A DNA stretch of 5,466 bases from assembly GCA_035761045.1 (NCBI GenBank), contig DASTRU010000182.1:1-5466 (forward strand), written 5' to 3'. The notes under the pieces are model-generated. The model searched no databases. It was given only the letters and a program-made list of their open reading frames with translations, and had not been told where the DNA came from. Source of the DNA: DASTRU01 sp035761045. Lineage in GTDB: Bacteria; Pseudomonadota; Gammaproteobacteria; Burkholderiales; Burkholderiaceae_E. Both the position numbers and the translations under genes were made by a program. Shown one piece after another: positions 1 through 5,345 of this stretch. Positions within the stretch are counted from its first letter, which is position 1, and each line of letters opens with the position of its first letter.

Positions 1-851
1 GTTCTCGAACTGCTTGGTTGGGATTGCTCGTAAGCTTCTGCGTCGTAGGTTCAATTTCTTGGCAAGCAAGAAAACTCGCGCGCTATCTACTCGCAGTAAC
101 TTTGACAGGAATAGTTGTTTGGTTCTGCCTATTTGTTTGTATACCTGGACTAATCAACTCGCAATCAACTGTTTCAATACGAATTCTTGGTGAAGTTAAT
201 TCAATCGAGGCGAGATTTTCTCTTTGGGCAGAAGCTGTTCAATTAATTAGAGCTGCACCATTACTGGGGGTGGGGCCTATGCATTTCTCTGCTGTAAATA
301 ATGGCTTAGGCGCTCATCCACATAACTTTATTTTGCAGGTTGCGTGTGAATGGGGCGTCGTAGCCGCTTTGGCACTTATTTTTTTTATTTGTATTTTAGT
401 GTGGCGGCTGTTTATCGAGGTTCGATTCAATAAAGAGAGTGATGGAGTGGCTCTCTCCGTATTCGTTGCAGTGCTGACGTGGTGTGTTGGAATTCAGCTT
501 GATGGCTATATGGTAGTTCCGTCCACCCAGGTGCTTAGTGCAGTAGTGTTAGCGCTCGGTGTTTCCAGAGCCGCCCAAAAATCACAACTTATAGCTAAAG
601 CTCGCAACGAAATAAATATTTCAAGATACGTCGTTGCTCTGTTTGTTTTTTTTGCAGCCATTGCTCAAACGTTCGTATTATTTTTTACGCCATTTGGACA
701 AGCTGAAGATCGAGAAATAAAGTGGCGCATTACCCATTCTGAGGAACATCTCTGGCCGCGCTACTGGCAACTAGGCTGGATTGGCCCCGAAGACGACCCC
801 ACCTTCTGCTTCGACGCTAAAAAATCGCCTCACTGCCCGCCAACAAAATAA
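1..851 (+). CDS. O-antigen ligase / PglL-type O-oligosaccharyltransferase family membrane protein, C-terminal part (5' end outside window)
   Basis: The frame is open from the left edge (codons from position 3), so the TTG at 18 is probably internal and the gene is 5'-truncated by the window. Visible are hydrophobic segments at about nt 18-62 and 84-158, then a hydrophilic loop with RFSLW (nt 213-227), PLLGVGPMHF (258-287) and AHPHN (312-326), followed by an EWG turn and more membrane segments (about 354-420, 444-570, 624-690). The R...W / GxGxxxF / HxHN pattern is that of the Wzy/WaaL/PglL periplasmic catalytic loop; the HN histidine is essential in WaaL-type enzymes. Such enzymes move lipid-linked glycans onto lipid A core, protein, or a growing chain at the periplasmic face. 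The PRYWQLG tail near the end resembles pilin/protein O-oligosaccharyltransferases, but ligase and polymerase cannot be told apart here. The gene is AT-rich compared with its neighbours, as O-glycan genes often are, and ends inside moaC. Confidence 0.85.
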   Translation, partial: SRTAWLGLLVSFCVVGSISWQARKLARYLLAVTLTGIVVWFCLFVCIPGLINSQSTVSIRILGEVNSIEARFSLWAEAVQLIRAAPLLGVGPMHFSAVNNGLGAHPHNFILQVACEWGVVAALALIFFICILVWRLFIEVRFNKESDGVALSVFVAVLTWCVGIQLDGYMVVPSTQVLSAVVLALGVSRAAQKSQLIAKARNEINISRYVVALFVFFAAIAQTFVLFFTPFGQAEDREIKWRITHSEEHLWPRYWQLGWIGPEDDPTFCFDAKKSPHCPPTK

Positions 852-1309
852 GACGACTTACCACCCGTCTTAGTTTTGAGCTGAATAACCTCCAAACTCA
901 TCCCACGATCCACCGCCTTACACATGTCATAAACCGTTAGCAGCCCCACCTGCACGGCCATCAACGCTTCCATCTCCACCCCCGTCTGTCCGCGACACTC
1001 CACCGTCGCCTCGCACCTCACCCCGGGCAACGCTTCGTCAATCTCAAACTCCACCGCGACGCGCGTGAGCGCGATTGGATGACACAGCGGTATTAAATCG
1101 CTCGTTTTCTTCGCGCCCATGATGGCGGCGATTCGCGCCACGCCTAATACATCGCCTTTCTTGGCGGTGCCTTGCTTGATGATCTCGAGCGTTTCGCGCT
1201 TCATGCGAATGCGGCCCTCGGCCACGGCAACGCGGTGCGTGATGTTCTTGTCGCCCACATCCACCATATGAGCTTGGCCTTGACGGTCGAAGTGCGTGAG
1301 TTCGTTCAT
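830..1309 (-). CDS. moaC: cyclic pyranopterin monophosphate synthase MoaC
   Basis: MoaC converts the 3',8-cyclo-GTP intermediate made by MoaA into cyclic pyranopterin monophosphate, an early step of molybdenum cofactor synthesis in the cytoplasm. The 159-residue product has normal full length and the family blocks in order: LTHFD and AHMVDV (residues 4-18), KKGDV (50-54), KTSDLIPLCHP (68-78), TGVEMEAL (109-116) and YDMCKAVDRGM (127-137). Lys51, Asp128 and Lys131, matching the catalytic residues of E. coli MoaC, are present. The start gives the usual N-terminus, although no purine-rich Shine-Dalgarno precedes it on this strand (the upstream bases are CCTCCT). The stop codon lies inside the 3' end of the convergent ligase gene. 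No other moa or moe gene is next to it, so it stands alone among unrelated genes. Identification is secure. Confidence 0.98.
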   Translation of the reverse strand: MNELTHFDRQGQAHMVDVGDKNITHRVAVAEGRIRMKRETLEIIKQGTAKKGDVLGVARIAAIMGAKKTSDLIPLCHPIALTRVAVEFEIDEALPGVRCEATVECRGQTGVEMEALMAVQVGLLTVYDMCKAVDRGMSLEVIQLKTKTGGKSSYFVGGQ

Positions 1310-1383
1310 GGATCGAGGAGGTCGGTGTGCGCGTGTGAGACTTCCTTACCGCGCGTGAAAAGAGGCGGGGCTATCATAACAAC
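1310..1383. promoter_or_regulatory. divergent intergenic region with overlapping candidate -10 elements for moaC and bepA
   Basis: Only 74 bp separate the divergent moaC and bepA starts, so promoters for both should lie here or just inside the coding ends. On the plus strand TATCAT (1372-1377) fits a -10 box, without a good -35 at 16-18 bp. On the minus strand the same bases read TGTTATGAT (1381 down to 1373), an extended -10 form (TGN + TATGAT), which would give moaC a leader of roughly 60 nt. Because the two boxes share bases, polymerase could not use both at once. The assignment rests on sequence match only. Confidence 0.3.
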
Positions 1384-2949
1384 ATGCTTTTTTCACTTCG
1401 CTCCATTGTTCGCGCCTTGCTTCGGCGCGGATGCGCGGTATCGCTCGTGGTGGCGCTTGGTGTGTCGCCGGCGCCGGTGGCGTTGTCGCAAATTAATTTG
1501 CCGAACTTAGGCGACGCTGAATCGGAAGTGTTGTCGCCCGCGAACGAGCGCAAGCTCGGCGAGCAAGTCATGCGCGAGTTGCGTAATGCCGGCGAGATCT
1601 TCGAGGACGCGGAGTTGACCGAGTATCTGACCAATCTCGGCTTGGAATTAACGGCGGCAAGTGCGTCGGTCAGCGGCGGTGGTAGCGCGGTGGCGGCGAC
1701 CGACTTCACGTTTTTTCCGGTGCTTGATACGACGGTGAACGCGTTTGCATTGCCCGGTGGATTCATCGGCGTGCACACGGGTTTGATCGCGCTTGCGCAG
1801 ACCGAGAGCGAGTTGGCCTCGGTGCTCGCGCACGAGATCGCGCACGTCACGCAGCGTCATATCGCACGCCGGTTTGCTGATCAAAAAACGAGCACCTTGG
1901 CGATTTTTGGCGCGTTGTTGTTAGCCATCGTCGCCGCGCGTTCGGGCGGGTCTTCCTCGGGCGACGCGGCGCAAGCGGCGTTAGCCATTGGTCAAGCCGG
2001 CGCGATTCAACAGCAATTGAATTACAGCCGCGATGCCGAACGAGAGGCCGATCGCATCGGCTTTCAAACCTTAGTCAAAGCGGGGTATGAGCCACAAGCC
2101 ATGCCCGATTTTTTCCAGCGCCTGCAAAACGCGTCTCGCATTCAAGACAGCAACGCGTATCCGTATTTGCGGACCCATCCATTAGGCGTGGAGCGCATTG
2201 CCGATACGCAAAACCGCGTGCGGCAAGAGCGTTATCGCCAGCACGCGGACGGCATTGATTTTCATCTGATACGCGCGCGCGTGCGTGCGTTGAGGGATAC
2301 AAGCGTGGCGGGCTTGCGCGAGGCGAAGACGGATTTCGAAAGTCAATTAGCCGTTAACGCTAATGCGCGTGGCGCGCGCGCGGCGGCCGCGTATTACGGC
2401 TTGGCCATCGTGCAACTTGGGCAGCGTGATCTTGACGGCGCGACGCGTTCCATCAACGAAGCGCGCAAGCGCGGCGAAGCGCATCCGTTTATCGAGAAAC
2501 TCGCGGCGCAAGTGCAAGTCGAGCGCAAGGACTTAGGCGGCGCGGTCGCGACGATGGATGCCGCCCGACAAAAGTGGCCCGCGTCGCGCACCTTGCGCGT
2601 GGCGTATGCGCAAACCTTGCAAGTCGCGAACGCGCATGCGCAAGCCATTGGATATTTGCGCGAGCAAGTCAGTCTTTATCGCAGCGATGCGAAGTTGTTT
2701 GAATTGTTGGCGCGCAGTTACTCGGCCACCAATCAACCCGCGCGAGAGCATCAAGCCATTGCCGAGGTGTACCAATTGCGCGGTGGAACGCGCGCGGCGG
2801 TCGATCAACTTGAAATCGCGCGTCGTTATGCGCGCACGGGGTCGTCGAACGACGACCTCATTCTCGGCAGCGAGATCGAGGCGCGGTTGCGTGAGTTACG
2901 CGCGCAGCTGTTGGAAGAACTTAAAGATTCGCAACGCGGGCGTGGGTAA
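1384..2949 (+). CDS. bepA: BepA/YfgC-like periplasmic M48 zinc metalloprotease with C-terminal TPR domain
   Basis: In E. coli BepA acts in the periplasm as protease and chaperone for outer-membrane assembly, promoting LptD maturation and degrading stalled BAM substrates. This 521-residue product starts with a Sec signal peptide (arginines at 6, 10, 14 and 15, hydrophobic core about 17-27, likely cleavage near ALS-Q at 35/36). The M48 domain spans about 50-275. HEIAH at 150-154 supplies the zinc-binding histidines and catalytic Glu151; ExxAD at 219-223 supplies the third ligand Glu219. His265 in RTHPL corresponds to the BepA loop histidine (His246 in E. coli) that can cover the zinc site. Residues about 325-500 are Ala/Leu-rich helical repeats of TPR type. 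It is slightly longer than E. coli BepA (487 residues). ATG 1384 is the only ATG/GTG/TTG start after the in-frame stop at 1336, but it has no well-spaced Shine-Dalgarno. It heads the four-gene cluster. The family call is firm; orthology to BepA is likely. Confidence 0.93.
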   Translation: MLFSLRSIVRALLRRGCAVSLVVALGVSPAPVALSQINLPNLGDAESEVLSPANERKLGEQVMRELRNAGEIFEDAELTEYLTNLGLELTAASASVSGGGSAVAATDFTFFPVLDTTVNAFALPGGFIGVHTGLIALAQTESELASVLAHEIAHVTQRHIARRFADQKTSTLAIFGALLLAIVAARSGGSSSGDAAQAALAIGQAGAIQQQLNYSRDAEREADRIGFQTLVKAGYEPQAMPDFFQRLQNASRIQDSNAYPYLRTHPLGVERIADTQNRVRQERYRQHADGIDFHLIRARVRALRDTSVAGLREAKTDFESQLAVNANARGARAAAAYYGLAIVQLGQRDLDGATRSINEARKRGEAHPFIEKLAAQVQVERKDLGGAVATMDAARQKWPASRTLRVAYAQTLQVANAHAQAIGYLREQVSLYRSDAKLFELLARSYSATNQPAREHQAIAEVYQLRGGTRAAVDQLEIARRYARTGSSNDDLILGSEIEARLRELRAQLLEELKDSQRGRG

Positions 2950-2960
2950 GCCAAAGCCGC

Positions 2961-4169
2961 ATGCCGCATCGTCCTCAATTACACGACTCACGCACCACGG
3001 GCTTAGTCCTCACCGGCGGCGGCGCGCGTGCGGCGTATCAAGTGGGCGTGTTGCAAGGCATTCATCAAGTCCTTCGCGACGCGGGCATTCCTAAAGGGCC
3101 GATGCCGTTCGGCGTGATCTCGGGTACCTCGGCCGGCGCGATCAACGCCGCCGCGCTCGCGGCCCGCAGCGCGTCGTTCGATCACGCGGTCGCCACGCTC
3201 GCCAAGGTATGGGCGCATTTACATGCGGGGCGTGTGTATCGCACCGACACGCAAGGCCTCACGCGCACCGGTGGGCGATGGTTGGCGATGTTGGCCTTTG
3301 GTTGGTTGCGTCGGCGTAGCGGCACGCGGCGACCGCCGTCGTTGCTCGATAACGGACCGCTCGTCGCGCTGCTGCAAAAAGCGATTGATGTGCGACGTAT
3401 TCGGCATTCGATCGATCGCGGTTTTATTCACGCGATCGCGATGAGCGCGTCCGACTACAGCAACGGCCGCAACGTTATTTTTTACGATGGCGCCGAAGGT
3501 GTTGGGCCGTGGACGCGGAGTCAACGCCTCGCGGTGCGCGAATCGATTCAACTCGAACACTTACTCGCCTCAAGCGCGATTCCGTTCGTCTTCCCGCCCG
3601 TGCCCTTGGTATGCGAATCGCGCTTGTCGTGGTTTGGCGATGGGTCGATGCGGCAGATCGCACCCATCTCGCCGGCCATTCATTTAGGCGCGCAACGCAT
3701 CCTTGTGATTGGCGCCGGACAAATCGATAAGCCCGGAGGTTTCGTGCCGATGCCCGGCAGCGCGGATGCGCATGAATACCCATCGCTCGCGCAAATCGCG
3801 GGGCATGCGTTGTCGTCGATCTTCTTGGATTCATTAGCGATGGATATCGAGCGCGTCCAGCGCGTGAATGCCACGCTGCGGCTTATCCCCGAAGAGTCGC
3901 GCGCGCAAACGAAGTTGCGTGAGGTGGATGTGTTGGTGATCGCGCCTTCCGAGCGTATTGACGCCATCGCCGCCGAGCATGTGGGCGCGTTGCCGCGTCG
4001 TGTGCGCGCCTTGCTTCGAGTGATCGGCGCGACCGAAGCAAGCGGCGCCGCGCTCGCGAGTTATTTGTTGTTCGAACCCGCCTTCACGCGCGAGCTTATG
4101 CACATGGGCCGCGAAGACACGCTCGCGCGCGGCGAAGACGTACTGCGCTTTTTATTACGCAACGGGTAA
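2961..4169 (+). CDS. patatin-like phospholipase family protein (serine acyl hydrolase)
   Basis: Patatin-type enzymes hydrolyse acyl esters of phospholipids or other lipids with a Ser-Asp dyad. The 402-residue product shows the full signature: glycine-rich oxyanion loop GGGARAAYQVGVL (19-31), nucleophile elbow GTSAG (55-59, Ser57), and the aspartate motif DGS (Asp227). The C-terminal third carries a block, SYLLFEPAFTREL followed by ARGEDVLRFLL, that recurs in roughly 400-residue proteobacterial patatins. There is no signal peptide or convincing membrane segment, so a cytoplasmic or inner-membrane-peripheral location is expected. The ATG lies 11 nt after the bepA stop without a clear Shine-Dalgarno, pointing to expression coupled to bepA. 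The real substrate cannot be read from sequence; E. coli RssA is only a distant guide. All dyad residues are intact, so it is probably active. Confidence 0.92.
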   Translation: MPHRPQLHDSRTTGLVLTGGGARAAYQVGVLQGIHQVLRDAGIPKGPMPFGVISGTSAGAINAAALAARSASFDHAVATLAKVWAHLHAGRVYRTDTQGLTRTGGRWLAMLAFGWLRRRSGTRRPPSLLDNGPLVALLQKAIDVRRIRHSIDRGFIHAIAMSASDYSNGRNVIFYDGAEGVGPWTRSQRLAVRESIQLEHLLASSAIPFVFPPVPLVCESRLSWFGDGSMRQIAPISPAIHLGAQRILVIGAGQIDKPGGFVPMPGSADAHEYPSLAQIAGHALSSIFLDSLAMDIERVQRVNATLRLIPEESRAQTKLREVDVLVIAPSERIDAIAAEHVGALPRRVRALLRVIGATEASGAALASYLLFEPAFTRELMHMGREDTLARGEDVLRFLLRNG

Positions 4170-4172
4170 GCG

Positions 4173-4610
4173 ATGAATCGTTATTTAAAACCATGGGCCG
4201 TGCTGCGCTTGGTGCTGGCCTTAGGCATGTTCGCGTTAGTAGGCATCGTTCAAGCGCGCGACGTTCCCGCAACGACGCAAGCCGTCATTACTTATGCGGA
4301 GTTACCGCGCGAAGCGCAACGCACGCTCGCATTGATTCGCTTAGGCGGACCATTTCCTTATTCGCGTAAGGACGGCAGCGTATTTAGTAATCGCGAACGG
4401 TTGTTGCCGCGCAAACCGCGTGGCTATTACCGTGAATACACCGTACCGACGCCCGGATCGCGCGATCGCGGCGCGCGACGCATCGTCGCGGGCGCTGGTT
4501 TGCAAAACGACGTGCGGCAATCCGGTGAGTACTGGTACACCGACGATCATTACGCAAGCTTTCGTCGAATCATCGACTGGCAAGCCGCGCTTACGGAGTC
4601 TCGTCCATGA
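4173..4610 (+). CDS. secreted guanyl-type ribonuclease (RNase Sa/T1/barnase superfamily)
   Basis: This is a small exported endoribonuclease of the microbial N1/T1/Sa family, which cuts single-stranded RNA after guanosine through a 2',3'-cyclic phosphate. The 145-residue precursor has a signal peptide (Arg3, Lys6, Arg12, hydrophobic 13-26, likely cleavage VQA-RD after residue 28). The mature part follows Streptomyces RNase Sa closely: ELPREA (43-48), GPFPYS (59-64), FSNRE (71-75), YYREYTV (85-91), PGSRDRGARRI (94-104) and DDHYASF (124-130). Glu88, Arg99, Arg103 and His126 match the Sa catalytic residues Glu54, Arg65, Arg69 and His85. The segment before the histidine is about 7 residues longer than in RNase Sa, and the two Sa disulfide cysteines are missing. 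It starts 3 nt after the patatin stop and its TGA overlaps the inhibitor start. The function is confident. Whether it scavenges RNA or acts on competitors is unknown. Confidence 0.93.
   Translation: MNRYLKPWAVLRLVLALGMFALVGIVQARDVPATTQAVITYAELPREAQRTLALIRLGGPFPYSRKDGSVFSNRERLLPRKPRGYYREYTVPTPGSRDRGARRIVAGAGLQNDVRQSGEYWYTDDHYASFRRIIDWQAALTESRP
4595..4598 (+). promoter_or_regulatory. Shine-Dalgarno GGAG for the barstar gene inside the RNase coding end
   Basis: GGAG lies 8 nt before the ATG at 4607, a near-ideal spacing, and sits within the last codons of the RNase gene. It is the clearest ribosome-binding site in the cluster. With the ATGA stop/start overlap it supports 4607, rather than the internal ATG at 4670, as the barstar start. 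It also indicates that the inhibitor can be initiated both by coupling and independently. Confidence 0.6.
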
Positions 4611-5011
4611 CTACTGCACCTTCCTTATTCGCGCGTATCGCACCACAAAGCGTGCAGCCGTTGCGCGGGATGACCGAAGACGATGTGCGCGTTGCCGCGC
4701 GCGACGCGGGCGATCATTTTCGTGCGATTGATTGCGCAAGCTGTACTTGCCGCGCCGATGTGTTCGCGCAATTAGCGCTTGGCCTTGGCTTGCCACCGCA
4801 CTTTGGCGGCAATCTCGACGCGCTGTATGACTCGTTGACCGACTTACCCCATTCACCGTCGCGCGGTTGGACGATTGTGATTCATCACGTGCCGCTGCTT
4901 AGGGATTTTGATCAAGAAGAGCGTGAAGCGTTGATGGATGTGTTTAGGGACGCGGCGGAGTTTTATGCGGAGGAGGGGGGGGCGTTTCGGGTGTTTTTTA
5001 CGTTGGGGTGA
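4607..5011 (+). CDS. barstar-family ribonuclease inhibitor
   Basis: Barstar binds barnase/RNase Sa-type enzymes in the cytoplasm and blocks the active site with an acidic helix, protecting the producer before export. The 134-residue product has the signature HFGGNLDALYDSLTDL (65-80), matching barstar YYGENLDALWDCL. Asp71 and Asp75 correspond to barstar Asp35 and Asp39, the main contacts with the enzyme; Tyr74 replaces Trp38. The following hydrophobic strand (WTIVIHHV, 88-95), helix (about 103-122) and final strand (FRVFFTL) complete the fold. There is no signal peptide, as expected for a cytoplasmic antidote. Compared with the 89-residue Bacillus protein it has about 36 extra N-terminal residues, common in proteobacterial barstar-like proteins, and an unusual Cys cluster at 43, 46 and 48. 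It overlaps the RNase gene by ATGA. Near the 3' end the coding strand carries eight consecutive G. The neighbouring RNase is the obvious partner. Confidence 0.92.
   Translation: MTTAPSLFARIAPQSVQPLRGMTEDDVRVAARDAGDHFRAIDCASCTCRADVFAQLALGLGLPPHFGGNLDALYDSLTDLPHSPSRGWTIVIHHVPLLRDFDQEEREALMDVFRDAAEFYAEEGGAFRVFFTLG
4975..4982 (+). repeat. run of eight G within the 3' end of the barstar gene
   Basis: Eight consecutive G lie in the codons for Glu-Gly-Gly at residues 123-125. They are followed by further G runs at 4989-4991, 5005-5008 and 5015-5018. The current length keeps the frame and yields a normal barstar C-terminal strand, so it is not an obvious sequencing error. Confidence 0.9.
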
Positions 5012-5025
5012 GGTGGGGTGAGCAA

Positions 5026-5059
5026 TGTTGGCCTGTAAATCTAGATGGAGTGGCCGACA
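5026..5059 (+). terminator. possible weak transcription terminator hairpin after barstar
   Basis: TGTTGGCC (5026-5033) pairs with GGCCGACA (5052-5059), giving an 8-bp stem with one G-T pair and an 18-nt loop, 15 nt after the barstar stop. The nearest T run (5071-5074) is short and displaced by 11 nt, so this is not a canonical intrinsic terminator. It could still end the operon or protect its 3' end. Confidence 0.25.
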
Positions 5060-5255
5060 GTGTTAAGTTGTTTTGCTCTATTGGCTTGAGCGTTAAGGCC
5101 TAAATATTTTGCATTTAGTTAATAGTGATTAATTTAATTTTTAGTCATTTTCTCCTCTTATACTCATCACTAGGGTTCTGTGACGATTGGTGTTTAGCCT
5201 CGCTGAGGTCAGGGACGATGAGTTGTAGGGATGGCCGCCTTGCGCGAAAGCATCT

Positions 5256-5327
5256 GTTGCGCTTATGGAATCATGGGACGACTTTCGGTTATCCATAGTC
5301 ACTGGTGAAAAGCAGCTTAAGCGCAAC
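5256..5327. repeat. perfect 10-bp inverted repeat (GTTGCGCTTA / TAAGCGCAAC)
   Basis: GTTGCGCTTA at 5256-5265 is the exact reverse complement of TAAGCGCAAC at 5318-5327, separated by 52 bp. Inside, TATGGA (5264-5269) and TCCATA (5292-5297) form another inverted pair that shares two bases with the outer arm. The whole could fold into a long interrupted hairpin. It may be a repeat element, an RNA structure, or chance. It does not fit integron attC core sites (GTTRRRY). Confidence 0.55.
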
Positions 5328-5345
5328 TTACGGGGTAGTTCTTTT

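Larger units (their letters stand above)
5012..5345. other. intergenic region without a convincing gene
   Basis: This 334-bp stretch is visibly more AT-rich than the cluster to its left, especially 5100-5150, and encodes no recognisable domain in any frame. It contains a hairpin just after barstar (5026-5059), small AT-rich inverted repeats (CTAAAT 5100-5105 with ATTTAG 5113-5118; TTAAT 5119-5123 with ATTAA 5128-5132), a strong minus-strand ribosome-binding site followed by a four-codon frame ending at once (5158 to 5134), and a perfect 10-bp inverted repeat (5256-5265 with 5318-5327). A minus-strand frame open from the right edge down to 5141 shows no family motif. I see no tRNA, CRISPR or transposase signature. 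Decayed coding sequence or a repeat element is plausible. Confidence 0.5.

Noticed and set aside
1172..1510. Plus-strand open frame across the moaC/bepA start region
   Set aside because: It is antisense to moaC and then overlaps bepA in another frame, and its peptide shows no domain. The GAGGAGG at 1315-1321 does not lead to any frame joining bepA: the GTG at 1327 is in frame but meets TGA at 1336.
2558..3094. 178-codon plus-strand open frame overlapping bepA and patatin
   Set aside because: It is an Arg/Ser/Pro-rich shadow of two well-supported genes with intact motifs in their own frames. High GC makes such frames common.
3475..3834. Long minus-strand frames inside the patatin gene
   Set aside because: Arg-rich low-complexity translations opposite a gene with complete catalytic motifs; expected in GC-rich DNA.
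5062..5098. GTTAAGT (5062-5068) and GTTAAGG (5092-5098) as integron attC core sites
   Set aside because: Only the first fits GTTRRRY, and no RYYYAAC partner lies within the usual distance upstream. There is no integrase gene and no cassette array.
5109..5138. Plus-strand promoter TTGCAT with TTTAAT at 18-bp spacing
   Set aside because: AT-rich DNA yields such matches easily, and no supported plus-strand gene follows it.
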